Source of the DNA: Clostridiales bacterium UBA3259
GTDB taxonomy: Bacteria; Bacillota_A; Clostridia; Oscillospirales; Oscillospiraceae
Assembly (NCBI GenBank): GCA_002362625.1
Contig: DEUP01000019.1
Coordinates: 24,034-64,915, forward strand
Direction: 5' to 3'
DNA length: 40,882 bases
Made by a program: the position numbers and the translations under genes. Below are positions 39,857-40,882 of the stretch, piece after piece (within the stretch, counting starts at the first letter, position 1; each line of letters opens with the position of its first letter). The notes below the pieces were generated by a model. The model had not been told where the DNA came from and made no database searches. It was given only the letters and a program-made list of their open reading frames with translations.

Positions 39857-40882
39857 ATGAGTAGTGCGGCTTTTGTTTTCCCTGCGGTAAAGGGAATCCA
39901 GGCACAACGAGAATACTACATTTCCATGGTGCCGCTGGAAGTCATGGCGAAGATTTTTCAATTTGCTGACGAAGAGCTTCCTCCCGAAGTTAGATCTCAG
40001 CGTGTATTGAATAAGGCTCGCATCCCCGAAATTCGGGATTACATATTGTCCAATCCGGAGAGCTATGTGTTCTCTGCGTTGACGGTTTCCGTAGATGGAG
40101 ATATGGAATTTCAAGCGGTAAGTGAAGCTACGCCGCAGATTGGAACGATCAACATATCTATGATTTCCCGGTTTCTAATCAACGACGGACAGCATAGACG
40201 AGCAGCCATTGCCGAAGCGATAAAATTGAACCCGGCCCTAAAGAACGAACATATCTCTGTTGTGTTCTATCGTGATGAGGGGTTGCTTCGTTCTCAGCAG
40301 ATGTTCTCTGATTTGAACCGCTATGCAATTAAGCCTACAAAATCAATCAACATTCTCTTCAACTCTCGAGAAGAATCTTCAATCATTGCAAAGCGGGTTA
40401 TTGAAGAGGTCGATGTATTTAAAGGCGTGGTTGAAAAGGAGCGTACTGCAATTTCCAATCGCTCCAAGGCGCTTTTTACTCTCAGCGCAATATGTACAGC
40501 CACTAACGAGCTGCTCACCGGGCTGAATCTACCCTTGCAGGAAAAGGTTGAACTTGCCAAGGACTATTGGAATGCAGTTGGCAAATACATCGTTGAGTGG
40601 AATAAAGTCAAAGCAGGCGAAATGAAATCGGCGGATGTCCGAAAGGATTACATCTGCTCTCTCAGCATTACTCTAGTTGCGTTGGGGTATGCAGGAAATG
40701 CTATCATTCAACAAAGCCCTAATACATGGGAAGATCATTTAAAAAAACTCTCTGATATTGATTGGCGTAAAACAAATCCCGACTGGGAAAATCTTGTGTT
40801 TGTAAATGGAAGAGTTGCAGCAAACAGATCCACACAGAAAGCGATGTCAAACTATATTAAAAATGCGAATCAAGGGTTAAAT
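39857..40882 (+). CDS. dndB: DndB, DNA phosphorothioation system protein (cut by the window edge)
   Basis: 342 codons are visible with no stop; DndB proteins are about 360 residues, so the end is near. The family hallmark DGQHR is at residues 110-114 (in NDGQHRRAAIAEA). A second typical block is FSDLNRYAIKPTKSINILFN. DndB is the regulatory and accessory member of the dnd operon, which puts sulphur into the DNA backbone; it tunes modification level and can repress the operon. AAGGAAAGGA precedes ATG 39857. dndC, dndD and dndE should follow to the right. Confidence 0.88.
   Translation, partial: MSSAAFVFPAVKGIQAQREYYISMVPLEVMAKIFQFADEELPPEVRSQRVLNKARIPEIRDYILSNPESYVFSALTVSVDGDMEFQAVSEATPQIGTINISMISRFLINDGQHRRAAIAEAIKLNPALKNEHISVVFYRDEGLLRSQQMFSDLNRYAIKPTKSINILFNSREESSIIAKRVIEEVDVFKGVVEKERTAISNRSKALFTLSAICTATNELLTGLNLPLQEKVELAKDYWNAVGKYIVEWNKVKAGEMKSADVRKDYICSLSITLVALGYAGNAIIQQSPNTWEDHLKKLSDIDWRKTNPDWENLVFVNGRVAANRSTQKAMSNYIKNANQGLN

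Larger units (their letters stand above)
22448..40882. mobile_element. Integrated mobile element, left end at tRNA-Leu, right end outside the window
   Basis: Signs of an integrated element: a tRNA target with a broken second copy, then an adjacent tyrosine integrase and excisionase-like gene. There is also an XRE/ImmA switch, an SOS-controlled polymerase, surface-fibre cargo and dndB, and base composition shifts towards AT compared with the first 22 kb. The left boundary could instead be near 22313, inside the broken tRNA. No relaxase, coupling protein or phage structural gene is in view, so the class (ICE, prophage or island) is open. I favour ICE because of the gene content and small zinc-ribbon proteins. 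Confidence 0.75.

Noticed and set aside
39649..39864. 71-codon plus-strand frame before dndB
   Set aside because: It runs over the dndB promoter, the hairpin and the dndB start, and has no ribosome-binding site.

Overview
The window looks like chromosome from a GC-rich clostridial Firmicute, probably of the Oscillospiraceae type. The evidence is strong AGGAGG ribosome-binding sites, a T-box leader, a DnaD/DnaC-like primosome pair, a YmfF/YmfH peptidase pair, Gram-positive LexA boxes and LPXTG/sortase surface proteins. Around 22.3 kb it passes from compact, GC-rich core genes into a more AT-rich integrated mobile element that runs off the right edge.

Core region (1-22.2 kb). It opens with a gutted MATE transporter and a TIM-barrel sugar isomerase/epimerase-like gene. 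Next comes an unusual four-gene locus (1.6-8.6 kb): two paralogous beta-helix lipoproteins surround a BlaR1/MecR1-type membrane peptidase, and a BlaI-type repressor gene closes the run. A perfect inverted repeat overlaps the -10 box of its promoter. Further on are a minus-strand pair (prmA and a membrane-anchored putative glycoside hydrolase), a plus-strand operon of two M16 peptidase-like genes and lgt, and a minus-strand ABC importer. That importer is preceded by a T-box whose specifier reads UGG, so tryptophan is the likely substrate. Next are lexA, a small ferritin-like helical protein, and an operon of dnaD-like, dnaC-like, HAD phosphatase and YfbR-like genes.

Mobile element (about 22.3-40.9 kb and beyond). 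A promoter leads into a broken tRNA-Leu copy. About 180 bases further on is an intact tRNA-Leu(UAA), followed at once by a tyrosine integrase and an excisionase-like gene. Leftward-reading cargo includes a lone PemK/MazF-like protein, three uncharacterised proteins, and a complete surface-fibre cassette: two sortases, a major pilin with YPKN and LPKTG, and a thioester-type adhesin with LPKTG. After that come an XRE regulator, small proteins and a Y-family DNA polymerase under an SOS-like box. A divergent XRE/ImmA pair follows, resembling the ICEBs1 ImmR/ImmA switch.

The right end holds an uncharacterised protein and another XRE regulator, whose promoter regions share a 28-base operator-like element. 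The last gene, cut by the edge, is dndB of the DNA phosphorothioation system, so a dnd island probably continues to the right. No relaxase or type IV secretion gene is visible, so calling the element an ICE rather than a prophage or genomic island is inference.
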